Shown here: positions 16,229 through 25,004 of the stretch, piece by piece
Layout: every line of letters begins with the position of its first letter
How positions within the stretch are numbered: position 1 is the first letter of the stretch
Assembly: GCF_001613265.1 (NCBI RefSeq)
Contig: NZ_BDCA01000001.1
Coordinates: 372,001 to 436,000, forward strand
Reading direction: 5' to 3'
DNA length: 64,000 bases
Origin: Nocardia vermiculata NBRC 100427
GTDB taxonomy: Bacteria; Actinomycetota; Actinomycetes; Mycobacteriales; Mycobacteriaceae
The notes under the pieces: generated by a model
What the model was told of the DNA's origin: nothing
What the model saw: the letters and a program-made list of their open reading frames with translations, nothing else
Database searches by the model: none
Program-made: the position numbers and the translations under genes

Positions 16229-16632
16229 GCGCTCCGGCTCCGGCGAACATCTTCGAAGCGCTCGCGGATCCGGTTCGGCGCTACATACTCGTGCTGGTGG
16301 CAGGTGATGAGCAGCCCGCGAGCGCGATTGTCACCGCGGTGCAACGGTATACGCGGATCTCGCAGCCGGGCGTCTCGCAGCATCTCAAAGTGCTCCGCGA
16401 CGCCGGCCTGGTGAGCGTGCGCGCCGAGGGCACCCGCCGGATCTATTCCCTGGACCCGGCCGCCGTGCAGACTGCCCGCGGCTGGCTGCTGACACTGATC
16501 GACCCGTTGCGGCAGTTCGCCGGGCCGCTGGACGCGCTGGGCACCGAGATCGCCCGCGGCACACGCGCCCGCCGGGGCTCGGAATCGGACCGCGGCGGCG
16601 AACTGCCCGGCTCGAAGGCCCGGCCGGCCTGA
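16225..16632 (+). CDS. ArsR-family winged-helix repressor
   Basis: The start is TTG 16225, overlapping the SRPBCC stop (TTGA) behind GAAGGTGGG; 135 residues. The pattern FEALADPVRRYILVLV, recognition helix ISQPGVSQHLKVLRDAGLV and wing VRAEGTRRIYSLDP is that of ArsR repressors. No metal-binding CxC motif lies in the recognition helix, so it is probably one of the non-metal ArsR proteins found with SRPBCC partners. It likely binds the ATAAGT/ACTTAT dyad upstream of the operon. Confidence 0.85.
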   Translation: MSAPAPANIFEALADPVRRYILVLVAGDEQPASAIVTAVQRYTRISQPGVSQHLKVLRDAGLVSVRAEGTRRIYSLDPAAVQTARGWLLTLIDPLRQFAGPLDALGTEIARGTRARRGSESDRGGELPGSKARPA

Positions 16633-16655
16633 CCGCCACGGCTGTACCGCCGGCC
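16622..16655. terminator. Weak hairpin between arsR and the convergent cyp125 gene
   Basis: GGCCGGC pairs with GCCGGCC across a 20-nt loop and overlaps the arsR stop codon. A modest stem; it may terminate both convergent genes. Confidence 0.35.
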
Positions 16656-17882
16656 TCAGGAGTACGCGACCTCCCAGTGCTTGATGCCGTTGATCCATCC
16701 CGAACGCAACCGCTCCGGCGCGCTGACCTGGCGCAGATCCGGCATCACGTCGGCGATGGCGTTGAACATCAGGTCGATCTCGAGGCGTGCGAGGTTGGCG
16801 CCGACGCAGAAGTGCGCGCCGGTGCCACCGAAGGCGAGATGCGGGTTCGGGTCGCGCAGGACGTCGAATTCGAAGGGCCTGTCGAAGGCATCGGAATCGA
16901 AATTGGCGGAGCTGTAGAACAATCCGACCCTGTCGCCGGCCTTGATCAGTTGCCCGCCCAGTTCCACGTCCTCGGTGGCGGTGCGCTGGAACGCGGTGAC
17001 CGGGGTTGCCCAGCGGACGATTTCGTCGACCGCGGTGCGGGGCCGCTGTTCGCGGAAGATCTTCCACTGCTCCGGATTGTCGACGAACGCCTTCATTCCG
17101 TGCGAAATGGCATTGCGGGTGGTTTCGTTTCCGGCAACAGCCAGCAGAATGACGAAGAAGCCGAATTCGTCCGAGGCCAGCGCTTCACCGTCGATATCGG
17201 CGTTGACCAATTGGCTCACGATGTCCTCGGCCGGCGTGGCGCGGCGTTCCTCGGCCATATTCCAGGCATAACCCAGGATTTCGGCGGACGCCACCACGGG
17301 ATCACCGTATTCGGGGTCGTCGTAGTTGAGCATCAGATTGGACCAGTCGAATACCTTGTGCCGGTCGTCCTGCGGCACCCCGAGCAGTTCGGCGATGGCC
17401 TGCAAGGGAAGTTCGCAGGCCACCTGCTCGACGAAATCACCGCCGCCGGACTCCTTGGCCGCGGTCACGATCCGCTGGGCGCGCTCGGTGAGCGCGGCGC
17501 GCAGACTCTCCACCGCGCGCGGCGTGAAACCCTTCGAGATGATCCGGCGCACCTTGGTGTGCTTGGGCGGATCCATGTTCACCAGCAGCGCATTGGTCAC
17601 CGACAGCTGTTCGGGGGTGGCGTATCCGGGCAGCCGGATGATGGACCCCTTCTTCTCCGAGGAGAAGACCTCGTGGCGGCGCGAGACCTCCTTGATGTCC
17701 TCGTGCCGGCTCACCACCCAGTAGCCGCCGTCACCGAACGGGTAGGCCTGCTCTTCGCTCTGGGCGTTCCACCAGACCGGCGCGGTGCGCCGCAATTCCG
17801 CAAATTCGGTGACCGGACTCCTCTCGGCCCACAGCCCCGGGTCGGTGAAATCGAATCCGGCCGGTATCGACGGAGCAGCCAC
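16656..17882 (-). CDS. cyp125: CYP125-family cytochrome P450, steroid C26/C27 oxidase type
   Basis: The start GTG 17882 follows GAGGAGGAACT; 408 residues. P450 landmarks: I-helix AGNETT (250-255), ExxR at Glu287-Arg290, and heme loop FGGTGAHFCVGANLAR with Cys359. Long stretches match the M. tuberculosis CYP125 pattern (PAGFDFTDP, FVEQVACELPLQAIAELLGV, VRWATPVTAFQRTA, SAPERLRSGWINGIKHW). CYP125 oxidises the terminal methyl of the cholesterol side chain to start its beta-oxidation. A perfect match to the KstR consensus lies 64 bp upstream, in line with sterol control. The usual cholesterol cluster is not around it, so this may be one of several CYP125 paralogues. Confidence 0.87.
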   Translation of the reverse strand: MAAPSIPAGFDFTDPGLWAERSPVTEFAELRRTAPVWWNAQSEEQAYPFGDGGYWVVSRHEDIKEVSRRHEVFSSEKKGSIIRLPGYATPEQLSVTNALLVNMDPPKHTKVRRIISKGFTPRAVESLRAALTERAQRIVTAAKESGGGDFVEQVACELPLQAIAELLGVPQDDRHKVFDWSNLMLNYDDPEYGDPVVASAEILGYAWNMAEERRATPAEDIVSQLVNADIDGEALASDEFGFFVILLAVAGNETTRNAISHGMKAFVDNPEQWKIFREQRPRTAVDEIVRWATPVTAFQRTATEDVELGGQLIKAGDRVGLFYSSANFDSDAFDRPFEFDVLRDPNPHLAFGGTGAHFCVGANLARLEIDLMFNAIADVMPDLRQVSAPERLRSGWINGIKHWEVAYS

Positions 17883-17924
17883 AGTTCCTCCTCGTATCCG
17901 CTGCATTGCGAATCATGGATTGTT

Positions 17925-17938
17925 TCGAAACCTGTTCT
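17925..17938. promoter_or_regulatory. Second, degenerate KstR-like site upstream of cyp125
   Basis: The core AACCTGTT lies inside a 14-bp window whose outer bases do not match. Its centre is 21 bp, two helical turns, from the perfect site at 17947-17960, so both would face the same side of the helix. Confidence 0.35.
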
Positions 17939-17946
17939 CCCTCAAT

Positions 17947-17960
17947 TAGAACACGTTGCA
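17947..17960. promoter_or_regulatory. KstR box upstream of cyp125
   Basis: TAGAACACGTTGCA fits TNNAACNNGTTNNA, the published mycobacterial KstR consensus, at every fixed position. KstR is the TetR repressor of cholesterol catabolism, released by cholestenoyl-CoA-type ligands. The regulator itself is not in this window. Confidence 0.7.
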
Positions 17961-18121
17961 GTGAACGGCAAAAGGGTCGCAGACATACGTCCGCCGGGAA
18001 AACAGAAGTTAGGACAAAAAGGTTTCGGACAGGCCGAATTCGATCCGCATGGAATCGATTTTTTCGACCGTCCGGACCAATGTCACCGAAAATATTCGCT
18101 TGTAGTGTTCGACAGCGCCCG
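17961..18121. other. Non-coding stretch between cyp125 and the DapB-like gene
   Basis: About 290 bases (17883-18174) carry no convincing gene. They hold the KstR-like sites, an A+T-richer segment with likely promoter elements for cyp125 (reading minus), and at the far end the terminator of the upstream operon. Short ORFs here have no ribosome site. Confidence 0.5.
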
Positions 18122-18171
18122 CGCACCCCGGGCCGACCGTCGGCGTGAGTCGGGGATCGGCCCGGGGTGCG
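18122..18171 (-). terminator. Strong terminator of the P450/SDR/ferredoxin operon
   Basis: A perfect 15-bp stem (CGCACCCCGGGCCGA with TCGGCCCGGGGTGCG) around a 20-nt loop lies three bases past the stop of the DapB-like gene. Confidence 0.8.
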
Positions 18172-18174
18172 TGT

Positions 18175-19263
18175 TCAGCCGCGCACCCCGGCGCCGCGGT
18201 CCCGGCCGCCCCGCCGCAGCCGGTGCGCGGCACGGCCGGCCGGCAGTGGCAGGTCGAGATACGTGCGTACTCCCGGTGCGGCGGCGACCACATCCGGAAT
18301 GGCGTTGACACAGTTCATCGCGGTGGCGACGATCGACGGGTTACGCCGCGCCCCCTCGGCGAGATCGTGCGCATGCAGTCCCGACAGGGTCAGCACACAT
18401 CCCGGATCGCCGCGCACCTCCACCTCGAAGCGCTGACCGCCGGGGCCGAAGCGCCACGGTGGGTCGAAATCCGCCTCACCCATCAACCAGTTGACCGCGG
18501 CGGTGAGTACCGGCTCCCCGTCGACCGTGCCTTCCCAGCGGAAGTGCTGGGCCGCAACCTGTCCGGGTTCGATGATGCCGATCGGCGATTCGATGGGCGC
18601 GGTGGCGACCGCGATATCGTGCGTGGTGCGGATATCGGGATCCAGATCGATGCCGAGCGCGTCGGCCAGCATCCACACCGACTGGCTGTAACCGCCGGCC
18701 AGCAGCGCGGCGACGGTACTACCCGCCGCCTCTTCGGGCTTGCGCCCGAACATCATCCAGTCCCGCACCACCTCCGGCGCACCGTAGGTGCGGATATCGG
18801 AGAACTCCTCGGCCCGGATTCCGGTGATCGAACCCGACAGCGCCGAGAGCACCAGAGGCAGCCGTTCGGTGAGGCCGCCGGGATGAATGCCGGTGCCGTG
18901 CAGGGTCACTCCGCCTTCGGCGCATACCGCGTCGAACTTCTCGCGGTCACGCTGCCTGGGGTAGAACCATCCGAGCGGGGTCACCACATTCTTGCCCGAG
19001 CGCAGGATGGCTCGCAGTACCGAGGTGTCGGCGAAGACCGGGCTGTAGAGCACACAGTCGGCGTCGAGCGCCAGCAAGGCATCGGCATCGGTGGTAGCGG
19101 TGACGCCGACCGGATCGCGCCCAACCAGAGTGCCCAGATCCGTCCCCTCCTTGTCGGCACTGTGCACCCAGGCACCGACGAGTTCGAGCTCCGGGTGATC
19201 GAGAACGGCCTCGATCGCGGCGCGTCCGACTCCGCCGGTGGCCCACTGGATCACCTTCGTCAC
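18175..19263 (-). CDS. DapB-like NAD(P)-binding dehydrogenase
   Basis: The start GTG 19263 follows AAAGGAG; 362 residues. The N-terminus is a Rossmann fold (VIQWATGGVGRAAIEAV) of the dihydrodipicolinate reductase/amine dehydrogenase superfamily, followed by DADCVLYSPVFADTS and GKNVVTPLGWFYP. The substrate domain has GTGIHPGGLTERLPLVLS. Such proteins are common beside P450s in mycobacteria and nocardiae, acting on uncharacterised carbonyl or amine substrates; real lysine-pathway DapB is shorter. It is the last gene of the minus-strand P450, SDR, ferredoxin operon. Confidence 0.75.
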   Translation of the reverse strand: MTKVIQWATGGVGRAAIEAVLDHPELELVGAWVHSADKEGTDLGTLVGRDPVGVTATTDADALLALDADCVLYSPVFADTSVLRAILRSGKNVVTPLGWFYPRQRDREKFDAVCAEGGVTLHGTGIHPGGLTERLPLVLSALSGSITGIRAEEFSDIRTYGAPEVVRDWMMFGRKPEEAAGSTVAALLAGGYSQSVWMLADALGIDLDPDIRTTHDIAVATAPIESPIGIIEPGQVAAQHFRWEGTVDGEPVLTAAVNWLMGEADFDPPWRFGPGGQRFEVEVRGDPGCVLTLSGLHAHDLAEGARRNPSIVATAMNCVNAIPDVVAAAPGVRTYLDLPLPAGRAAHRLRRGGRDRGAGVRG

Positions 19264-19309
19264 GGGCGGTCTCCTTTCACCGGGCCGGCGGCCCGCACGA
19301 GCGTGCCCA

Positions 19310-20302
<993 letters not shown>

Positions 20303-21508
20303 TTATGAAACCTCCACGGTTACTGGGAGTTTGGCGAACCCCCGGACATTCGTCGAATGCACCCGCTCGATGCCGGACTCGCCGATCGAGTACTCCCGGA
20401 CCCGGGCCGCGAACTCGCGCAGGGCGATCACGGCCTCCAGCCGGGCCAGATGCGCCCCGAGGCAGAAATGGACGCCGCCACCGAAACTCGCGAGAGCGTT
20501 CTTGTCGGGACGTTCGATGTCGTAACTGTCCCCGTCGACGAAGATCGAGTCGTCGCGGTTGGCCGAGCCGATCAGCAGCAGCACCTTCGATCCGGCGGGA
20601 ATCACACCGTGTTCGAGCGGCACGTCCACCGCGGCCGAGCGCGCCACCATCTGACTCGAGGTGTCGTAGCGCAGGGTCTCCTCGACCCAGTCCGGGACCA
20701 GATCGTTGTCGGCGACCACCTTGGCGAACTGCTCGGGATTGTGCCCGGCCCAGTAGAGCGCGTTGCCGAGCAATTTGGTGGTGGTCTCGTTGCCGGCCAC
20801 CACCATCAGGAACATGAAGCCGATGATCTCGTCGTCGGTGAGTTTGTCACCGTCGATCTCGGCATCGAGCAGCGCCGAGGTCAGATCCTCGGTGCGGCTG
20901 CGGCGGCGCTGCGCGACCATCTCCGCGTAGTAGACGATCAGGTTCAGCGAGGCTTCGACCGCGGCATCCGGAACGTCGAGCACTCCTTCTTCGCGGTGCA
21001 CCACCAGATCCGCCATCCGGCGGATCTCGGCCCGATCGGGTTCGGGCACACCCATCATGTCGGAGATGACGTCCATCGGCAGCTTGCCGGCGAAATCCTC
21101 GATCCAGTCGAAGCTGCCACTCTCGAGCGCCGGTTCCAGGTGCTGCAGGGTCAGTTCCCGGATCCGGTCGCCCATCCCGGCGACCCGGCGCGGAGTGAAG
21201 CCCTTGTTGACCAGCTGCCGCATTCGCAGATGCCGCGGATCGTCCATGGCCAGGAAGGACATGGTCTTGTGCGCGTGCGGCCCCCATGCCGCCGGGTCCA
21301 GGGAAACACCGTTGGCGCTGGACAGCCGGGTGGCGTCCCGGAAAGCCGCGGCCACATCGGCGTGCCGGGACAACGCCCAGAATCCGAGGTCCGCGTTGTG
21401 ATAGAGCGGCGCCTCTTCGCGCAGCCGCCGGTACACCGGGTAGGGGTCCTCGTGGAACCCGTAGTCGTAGGGGTCGAATACGACCGGATGCACAGATGCC
21501 ACAGTCAT
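20303..21508 (-). CDS. CYP123-like cytochrome P450
   Basis: With the start at ATG 21508 (behind GAGGTGGGTGGG) the protein has 401 residues. Landmarks: AGNETTT I-helix (238-244), EETLR with the ExxR pair at 277-280, SFGGGVHFCLGAHLAR with Cys349. The stretches FDPYDYGFHEDPYPVYRRL, FAGKLPMDVISDMMGVP and EETLRYDTSSQ closely resemble M. tuberculosis CYP123, and the neighbours (SDR, ferredoxin, divergent AldA and SDR) follow the same locus. The substrate is unknown; a lipid or steroid is likely. A GAACGAGTTC element and repeated CTGGAC motifs lie upstream. Confidence 0.83.
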   Translation of the reverse strand: MTVASVHPVVFDPYDYGFHEDPYPVYRRLREEAPLYHNADLGFWALSRHADVAAAFRDATRLSSANGVSLDPAAWGPHAHKTMSFLAMDDPRHLRMRQLVNKGFTPRRVAGMGDRIRELTLQHLEPALESGSFDWIEDFAGKLPMDVISDMMGVPEPDRAEIRRMADLVVHREEGVLDVPDAAVEASLNLIVYYAEMVAQRRRSRTEDLTSALLDAEIDGDKLTDDEIIGFMFLMVVAGNETTTKLLGNALYWAGHNPEQFAKVVADNDLVPDWVEETLRYDTSSQMVARSAAVDVPLEHGVIPAGSKVLLLIGSANRDDSIFVDGDSYDIERPDKNALASFGGGVHFCLGAHLARLEAVIALREFAARVREYSIGESGIERVHSTNVRGFAKLPVTVEVS

Positions 21509-21529
21509 CCCACCCACCTCGCGAGACAG

Positions 21530-21537
21530 AACGAGTT
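21530..21537. promoter_or_regulatory. KstR-like core upstream of the CYP123-like gene
   Basis: AACGAGTT, extended to the palindrome GAACGAGTTC, shares the AACNNGTT core of the KstR consensus but misses the outer T and A. It is 21 bp before the chosen start. A weak candidate operator. Confidence 0.3.
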
Positions 21538-21579
21538 CACATCGAATCTCATACACACACCGCCAACCGAGACACAGGA

Positions 21580-21598
21580 CTGGACATGTGTCTGGACG
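21580..21598. promoter_or_regulatory. CTGGAC direct repeat / GACA-TGTC dyad upstream of the CYP123-like gene
   Basis: CTGGAC occurs at 21580-21585 and 21592-21597 (12-bp period), enclosing GGACA-TG-TGTCT. TGTCTGGAC recurs in reverse orientation at 22635-22643, upstream of the divergent aldehyde dehydrogenase, suggesting a shared regulator. Confidence 0.35.
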
Positions 21599-21649
21599 CT
21601 ACCATCGGACGGATTTTCCGACAATGGGCGACCACGGAAAACCACCCCG

Positions 21650-22534
21650 TCACGCCGTGCCGCCGATCAGCGGATGCAGCTCGGACACCGCCCACGGCGG
21701 CGTCTGTGCATGGTCGCGATAGCCGATCGGCTGCAATACCGGACGGACGAAACGACCGACGAAACCACCTGCGGCCACGAAGATCTCACCGGTCACCGCG
21801 CTGGAAAGATCGTCGGCCAGATACAGATACACCGAGGCGGCGTGGTCCGGCGGCGGCGCATCCAGCGACGACTGCGCGGTGAACTCGTCCAGCATTCCGC
21901 GCTCGCGCAGTTCGGCGATCTTGGCCTCGTAGTCCGGCCCGGTCGAGAGCCGGGTCCTGGCACCGGGGCAGACCGCATTGACCCGCACCCCGTGCTCCTT
22001 CAGTTCCGCGGCCATGGCCAGGGTCAGACTGGCCACCGCACCCTTGCCCGCGGGATAGCCGGTGCCGCCGTAGTCGCCGAGGTAGGCGAAGGAGCCGGTG
22101 TTGACGATCGACCCGGCGCCACGGGCCACCATCAGCGGTGCGACCGCCCGGCAGGTATTGAACACCGTGGTCAGATGGGAATCCAGCAGTGCCCGCCAGT
22201 CGGCGGTGCTGATGTCGAGGATCGAGGAACGGGTGGGTTCGGCGATCCCGGCACAGTTGACCAGTACGTCCACCGCACCGAAACTCTCGATACACCGCCT
22301 GACCATCCGGTCGGCGACGGTCTCCTCCGCCGCCGACCCGGCAACCCCGACGGCGCGGCCACCAGCGGCGCGAATCTCGCGCACCACCTCCTGTACCGCC
22401 GACTCGCTGCGGGAATTGACCACGACGCCTGCCCCTCGCCGTGCCAGTGCGACAGCAATCGACCGGCCGACACCGCTACCACCACCCACCACGATCGCCG
22501 CCTTACCGGCCGCCGCCTCATCTCCGGTCATCAC
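21650..22534 (-). CDS. SDR-family oxidoreductase
   Basis: 294 residues from GTG 22534; ATG 22531 is an equally good start behind GAGAGGCGG. The cofactor loop is VGGGSGVGRSIA, then VNCAGIA, NTGSFAYLGD and YPAGKGA with the catalytic Tyr and Lys. A C-terminal extension of about 30 residues (FVRPVLQPIGYRDHAQT) exceeds a basic SDR. It is divergent from the aldehyde dehydrogenase gene and precedes the CYP123-like operon, with 141 bp between. Probably part of the same lipid or sterol-type oxidation route; the substrate is unknown. Confidence 0.8.
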   Translation of the reverse strand: MMTGDEAAAGKAAIVVGGGSGVGRSIAVALARRGAGVVVNSRSESAVQEVVREIRAAGGRAVGVAGSAAEETVADRMVRRCIESFGAVDVLVNCAGIAEPTRSSILDISTADWRALLDSHLTTVFNTCRAVAPLMVARGAGSIVNTGSFAYLGDYGGTGYPAGKGAVASLTLAMAAELKEHGVRVNAVCPGARTRLSTGPDYEAKIAELRERGMLDEFTAQSSLDAPPPDHAASVYLYLADDLSSAVTGEIFVAAGGFVGRFVRPVLQPIGYRDHAQTPPWAVSELHPLIGGTA

Positions 22535-22556
22535 CGGTACCGCCTCTCGCCGCTCC

Positions 22557-22592
22557 GATTCGCCTGAAACATTCGATTCGCCTGAAACACGT
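22557..22592. repeat. 18-bp tandem duplication in the SDR/aldA promoter
   Basis: GATTCGCCTGAAACA occurs at 22557-22571 and 22575-22589, an exact 15-bp match with an 18-bp period. The second copy runs into the KstR-like site at 22583-22596. Confidence 0.6.
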
Positions 22593-22596
22593 TCTT
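22583..22596. promoter_or_regulatory. KstR-like site in the SDR/aldA divergent promoter
   Basis: TGAAACACGTTCTT matches TNNAACNNGTTNNA except for the last base. Its position between the divergent SDR and aldehyde dehydrogenase starts suits a repressor site. Confidence 0.45.
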
Positions 22597-22661
22597 GTAT
22601 TCACAGGCCCGTCCAAACTATATTCCGTACAGGTGTCCAGACAGCCCTATCGGAGAGGCGA

Positions 22662-24134
22662 ATGACAAAACTGCTGCCCCACAGCGAGGGCTCCCGACTA
22701 CTGATCGACGGCAAACTGGTCGCCGGCAGCGCGGGTGTATTCGAGACCGTCAACCCCGCGACCGAGGAGGTCCTCGGCCACGCGGCCGATGCCGACGCCG
22801 CCGATATGGATGCGGCCATCGCCGCGGCCCGTACGGCGTTCGACACCACGGACTGGTCGCGCAACCACGCATTCCGCGCCCGGTGCCTGCGGCAGCTGCG
22901 CGACGCCCTGCGCGACAACATCGAGGAATTGCGCGAGATCACCATCGCCGAGGTCGGCGCGCCACGCATGCTGACCAGCGGCCCTCAGCTGGAAGGCCCG
23001 ATCGGCGATCTCGGCTATTTCGCGGATCTGGCCGAAAGCTACCAGTGGGAAACCGATCTGGGCCTCGCGCAGCCGATGGGTATCCCCACCGCACGCACAC
23101 TGCGCCGGGAGCCGATCGGCGTGGTCGGCGCGATCACACCGTGGAACTTCCCGCACCAGATCAACTTCGCCAAGATCGGTCCCGCACTGGCCGCCGGCTG
23201 CACCGTGGTGTTGAAGCCTGCGCCCGACACCCCCTGGGTCGCCGCGGTGGTCGGCACCGTCATCGCGGAGCAGACCGACATCCCACCGGGCGTGATCAAC
23301 ATTGTCACCTCCGACGACCACGAGTTGGGCGCGCAGCTGGTGACCGATCCTCGGGTGGACATGATCTCGTTCACCGGATCGACCCGGACGGGCCGGTCCG
23401 TCATGGCCGGTGCGGCCGAGAGTTTGAAGAAGGTCTTCCTCGAGCTCGGCGGCAAATCGGCGTTCGTCGTACTCGACGACACCGACGTGGCCGCGGCCGC
23501 GAGCTACGCGGGCTTCACGGTCTGTGTGCACGCCGGCCAGGGCTGTGCGCTCACCACCCGGCTGCTGGTGCCCCGGGAGCACTACGACACGGCGGTCGCG
23601 GCCGCGGCCAAGTCGATGGGCGGGATCGTCCCCGGCGATCCGAACGAGGCAGGGACCGTGTGCGGGCCGCTGATCTCCGCACGCCAGCGCGATCGGGTCC
23701 AGCATTACATCGATATTGCGCGGTCCGAGGGCGGCACCATCGTCACCGGCGGCGGGCGTCCCGACCGCGAGTCCGGGTTCTTCATCGAACCCACGCTGAT
23801 CAGCGGGGTATCCAACACCTCGACGGTGGCCCAGGAGGAGATCTTCGGCCCGGTACTCGTGGTGATCCCGCACGACGGCGACGACGACGCCATCCGGCTC
23901 GCCAACGAATCCCCCTACGGGTTGTCGGGCGAGGTCTGGGGCACCGACACGGCGCGGATCGACCACGTGGTCAACGGGGTTCGCACCGGCACCTTCGGCG
24001 TCAACGGCGGGATCTGGTACAGCGCGGACGCACCGTTCGGCGGCTACAAGCAGTCCGGCATCGGTCGTGAGCTCGGCGTCGCCGGCTTCGAGGAGTACCT
24101 CGAGACCAAGTTGATCGCCACCGCCCAGAAGTAG
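22662..24134 (+). CDS. AldA-type NAD-dependent aldehyde dehydrogenase
   Basis: The start ATG 22662 follows CGGAGAGGCGA; 490 residues. Catalytic residues are Glu261 (LELGGKSA) and Cys295 (HAGQGCALTTR); the cofactor region TPWNFPHQINFAKIGPALA and the FTGSTRTG loop are complete. Size and context match M. tuberculosis AldA (Rv0768), which is followed by the SDR Rv0769, as here. It oxidises an aldehyde to the acid, probably one made by the alcohol dehydrogenase activities of the neighbouring SDRs after P450 hydroxylation. The KstR-like site and 18-bp repeat lie in its promoter. Confidence 0.87.
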   Translation: MTKLLPHSEGSRLLIDGKLVAGSAGVFETVNPATEEVLGHAADADAADMDAAIAAARTAFDTTDWSRNHAFRARCLRQLRDALRDNIEELREITIAEVGAPRMLTSGPQLEGPIGDLGYFADLAESYQWETDLGLAQPMGIPTARTLRREPIGVVGAITPWNFPHQINFAKIGPALAAGCTVVLKPAPDTPWVAAVVGTVIAEQTDIPPGVINIVTSDDHELGAQLVTDPRVDMISFTGSTRTGRSVMAGAAESLKKVFLELGGKSAFVVLDDTDVAAAASYAGFTVCVHAGQGCALTTRLLVPREHYDTAVAAAAKSMGGIVPGDPNEAGTVCGPLISARQRDRVQHYIDIARSEGGTIVTGGGRPDRESGFFIEPTLISGVSNTSTVAQEEIFGPVLVVIPHDGDDDAIRLANESPYGLSGEVWGTDTARIDHVVNGVRTGTFGVNGGIWYSADAPFGGYKQSGIGRELGVAGFEEYLETKLIATAQK

Positions 24135-24179
24135 ACCTCCCGCGAAGTTCGCGACAATCACCCGAGGAGAACACAACTC

Positions 24180-24929
24180 ATGGCTCGTTTCACCGATCGC
24201 GTCGCGATCGTCACCGGCGCGGCACAGGGTATCGGCGCCGAGTACGCACAGGCACTGGCCGCCGAGGGCGCCACCGTCGTCGTCGCCGACCTCAACGAGG
24301 ACAAGGGTAAACAGGTCGCCGAGCAGATCACCGGCTCCGGTGGCACCGCGGTCTTCCATCCGGTCGACGTGTCCGACCCCGAATCGGCCACCACCCTGGC
24401 CGATTTCACCAACACCGAGTTCGGGAAGATCGACCACCTGGTCAACAATGCCGCCATCTACGGCGGGATGAAGCTGGACCTGCTGCTCACCGTGCCGTGG
24501 GACTACTACAAGAAGTTCATGAGCGTGAACCTCGACGGCGCACTGAACGTGACCCGCGCGGTGTGGCCGCACATGTCGGCCGCCAAGGGCGGTTCCATCG
24601 TGAACCAGTCCTCCACGGCCGCCTGGGTGTATTCGAACTTCTACGGTCTGGCCAAAGCCGGCGTGAACAGTCTCACCCAGCAGCTGGCGGTCGAGCTCGG
24701 TGGCTCGAACATCCGGATCAATGCCATCGCGCCGGGGCCGATCAACACCGAAGCCACCCAGACCGTCACCCCGGGCACCATCGTCGACGACATGGTGAAT
24801 CGCCTGCCGCTCAAGCGGATCGGCACACCACAGGACCTCGTCGGCGCCTGCCTGTACCTGCTGTCCGACGACGCGGCCTGGGTGACCGGCCACATTCTCA
24901 ACGTCGACGGCGGACAGATCATTCGCTGA
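24180..24929 (+). CDS. SDR-family oxidoreductase (Rv0769-like)
   Basis: 249 residues, ATG 24180 behind GAGGAGAACACAACTC, 45 bp after the aldehyde dehydrogenase and likely in one transcript. A classical SDR: TGAAQGIGAEYA cofactor loop, DVSD, VNNAAIYGG, NQSSTAAW and YGLAKAGVNSL. The C-terminal GQIIR end and APGPINTEAT segment are complete, so the enzyme looks intact. It probably forms a two-step alcohol-to-acid module with the preceding dehydrogenase; the substrate is unknown. Confidence 0.85.
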   Translation: MARFTDRVAIVTGAAQGIGAEYAQALAAEGATVVVADLNEDKGKQVAEQITGSGGTAVFHPVDVSDPESATTLADFTNTEFGKIDHLVNNAAIYGGMKLDLLLTVPWDYYKKFMSVNLDGALNVTRAVWPHMSAAKGGSIVNQSSTAAWVYSNFYGLAKAGVNSLTQQLAVELGGSNIRINAIAPGPINTEATQTVTPGTIVDDMVNRLPLKRIGTPQDLVGACLYLLSDDAAWVTGHILNVDGGQIIR

Positions 24930-24939
24930 CCCGCGTTGC

Positions 24940-24969
24940 CGGCGCCCGGTCCCGGCGGACCGGGCGCCG
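24940..24969. terminator. Bidirectional hairpin between convergent genes
   Basis: A perfect 13-bp stem (CGGCGCCCGGTCC, CGGC loop, GGACCGGGCGCCG) lies between the SDR and the convergent P450 gene. Confidence 0.75.
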
Positions 24970-25004
24970 TTGCGCTCCGAGCGGGCGGGAATTTCCGACC
25001 GGGA

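Noticed and set aside
18122-18200. Repeated CGCACCCCGG as a mobile repeat element
   Set aside because: Two of the copies form the arms of a terminator and the third is coding sequence of the DapB-like gene; no target-site duplication is seen.
22698-24893. Minus-strand open frame of 731 residues
   Set aside because: Antisense to the aldehyde dehydrogenase and SDR genes, whose catalytic motifs are intact on the plus strand.
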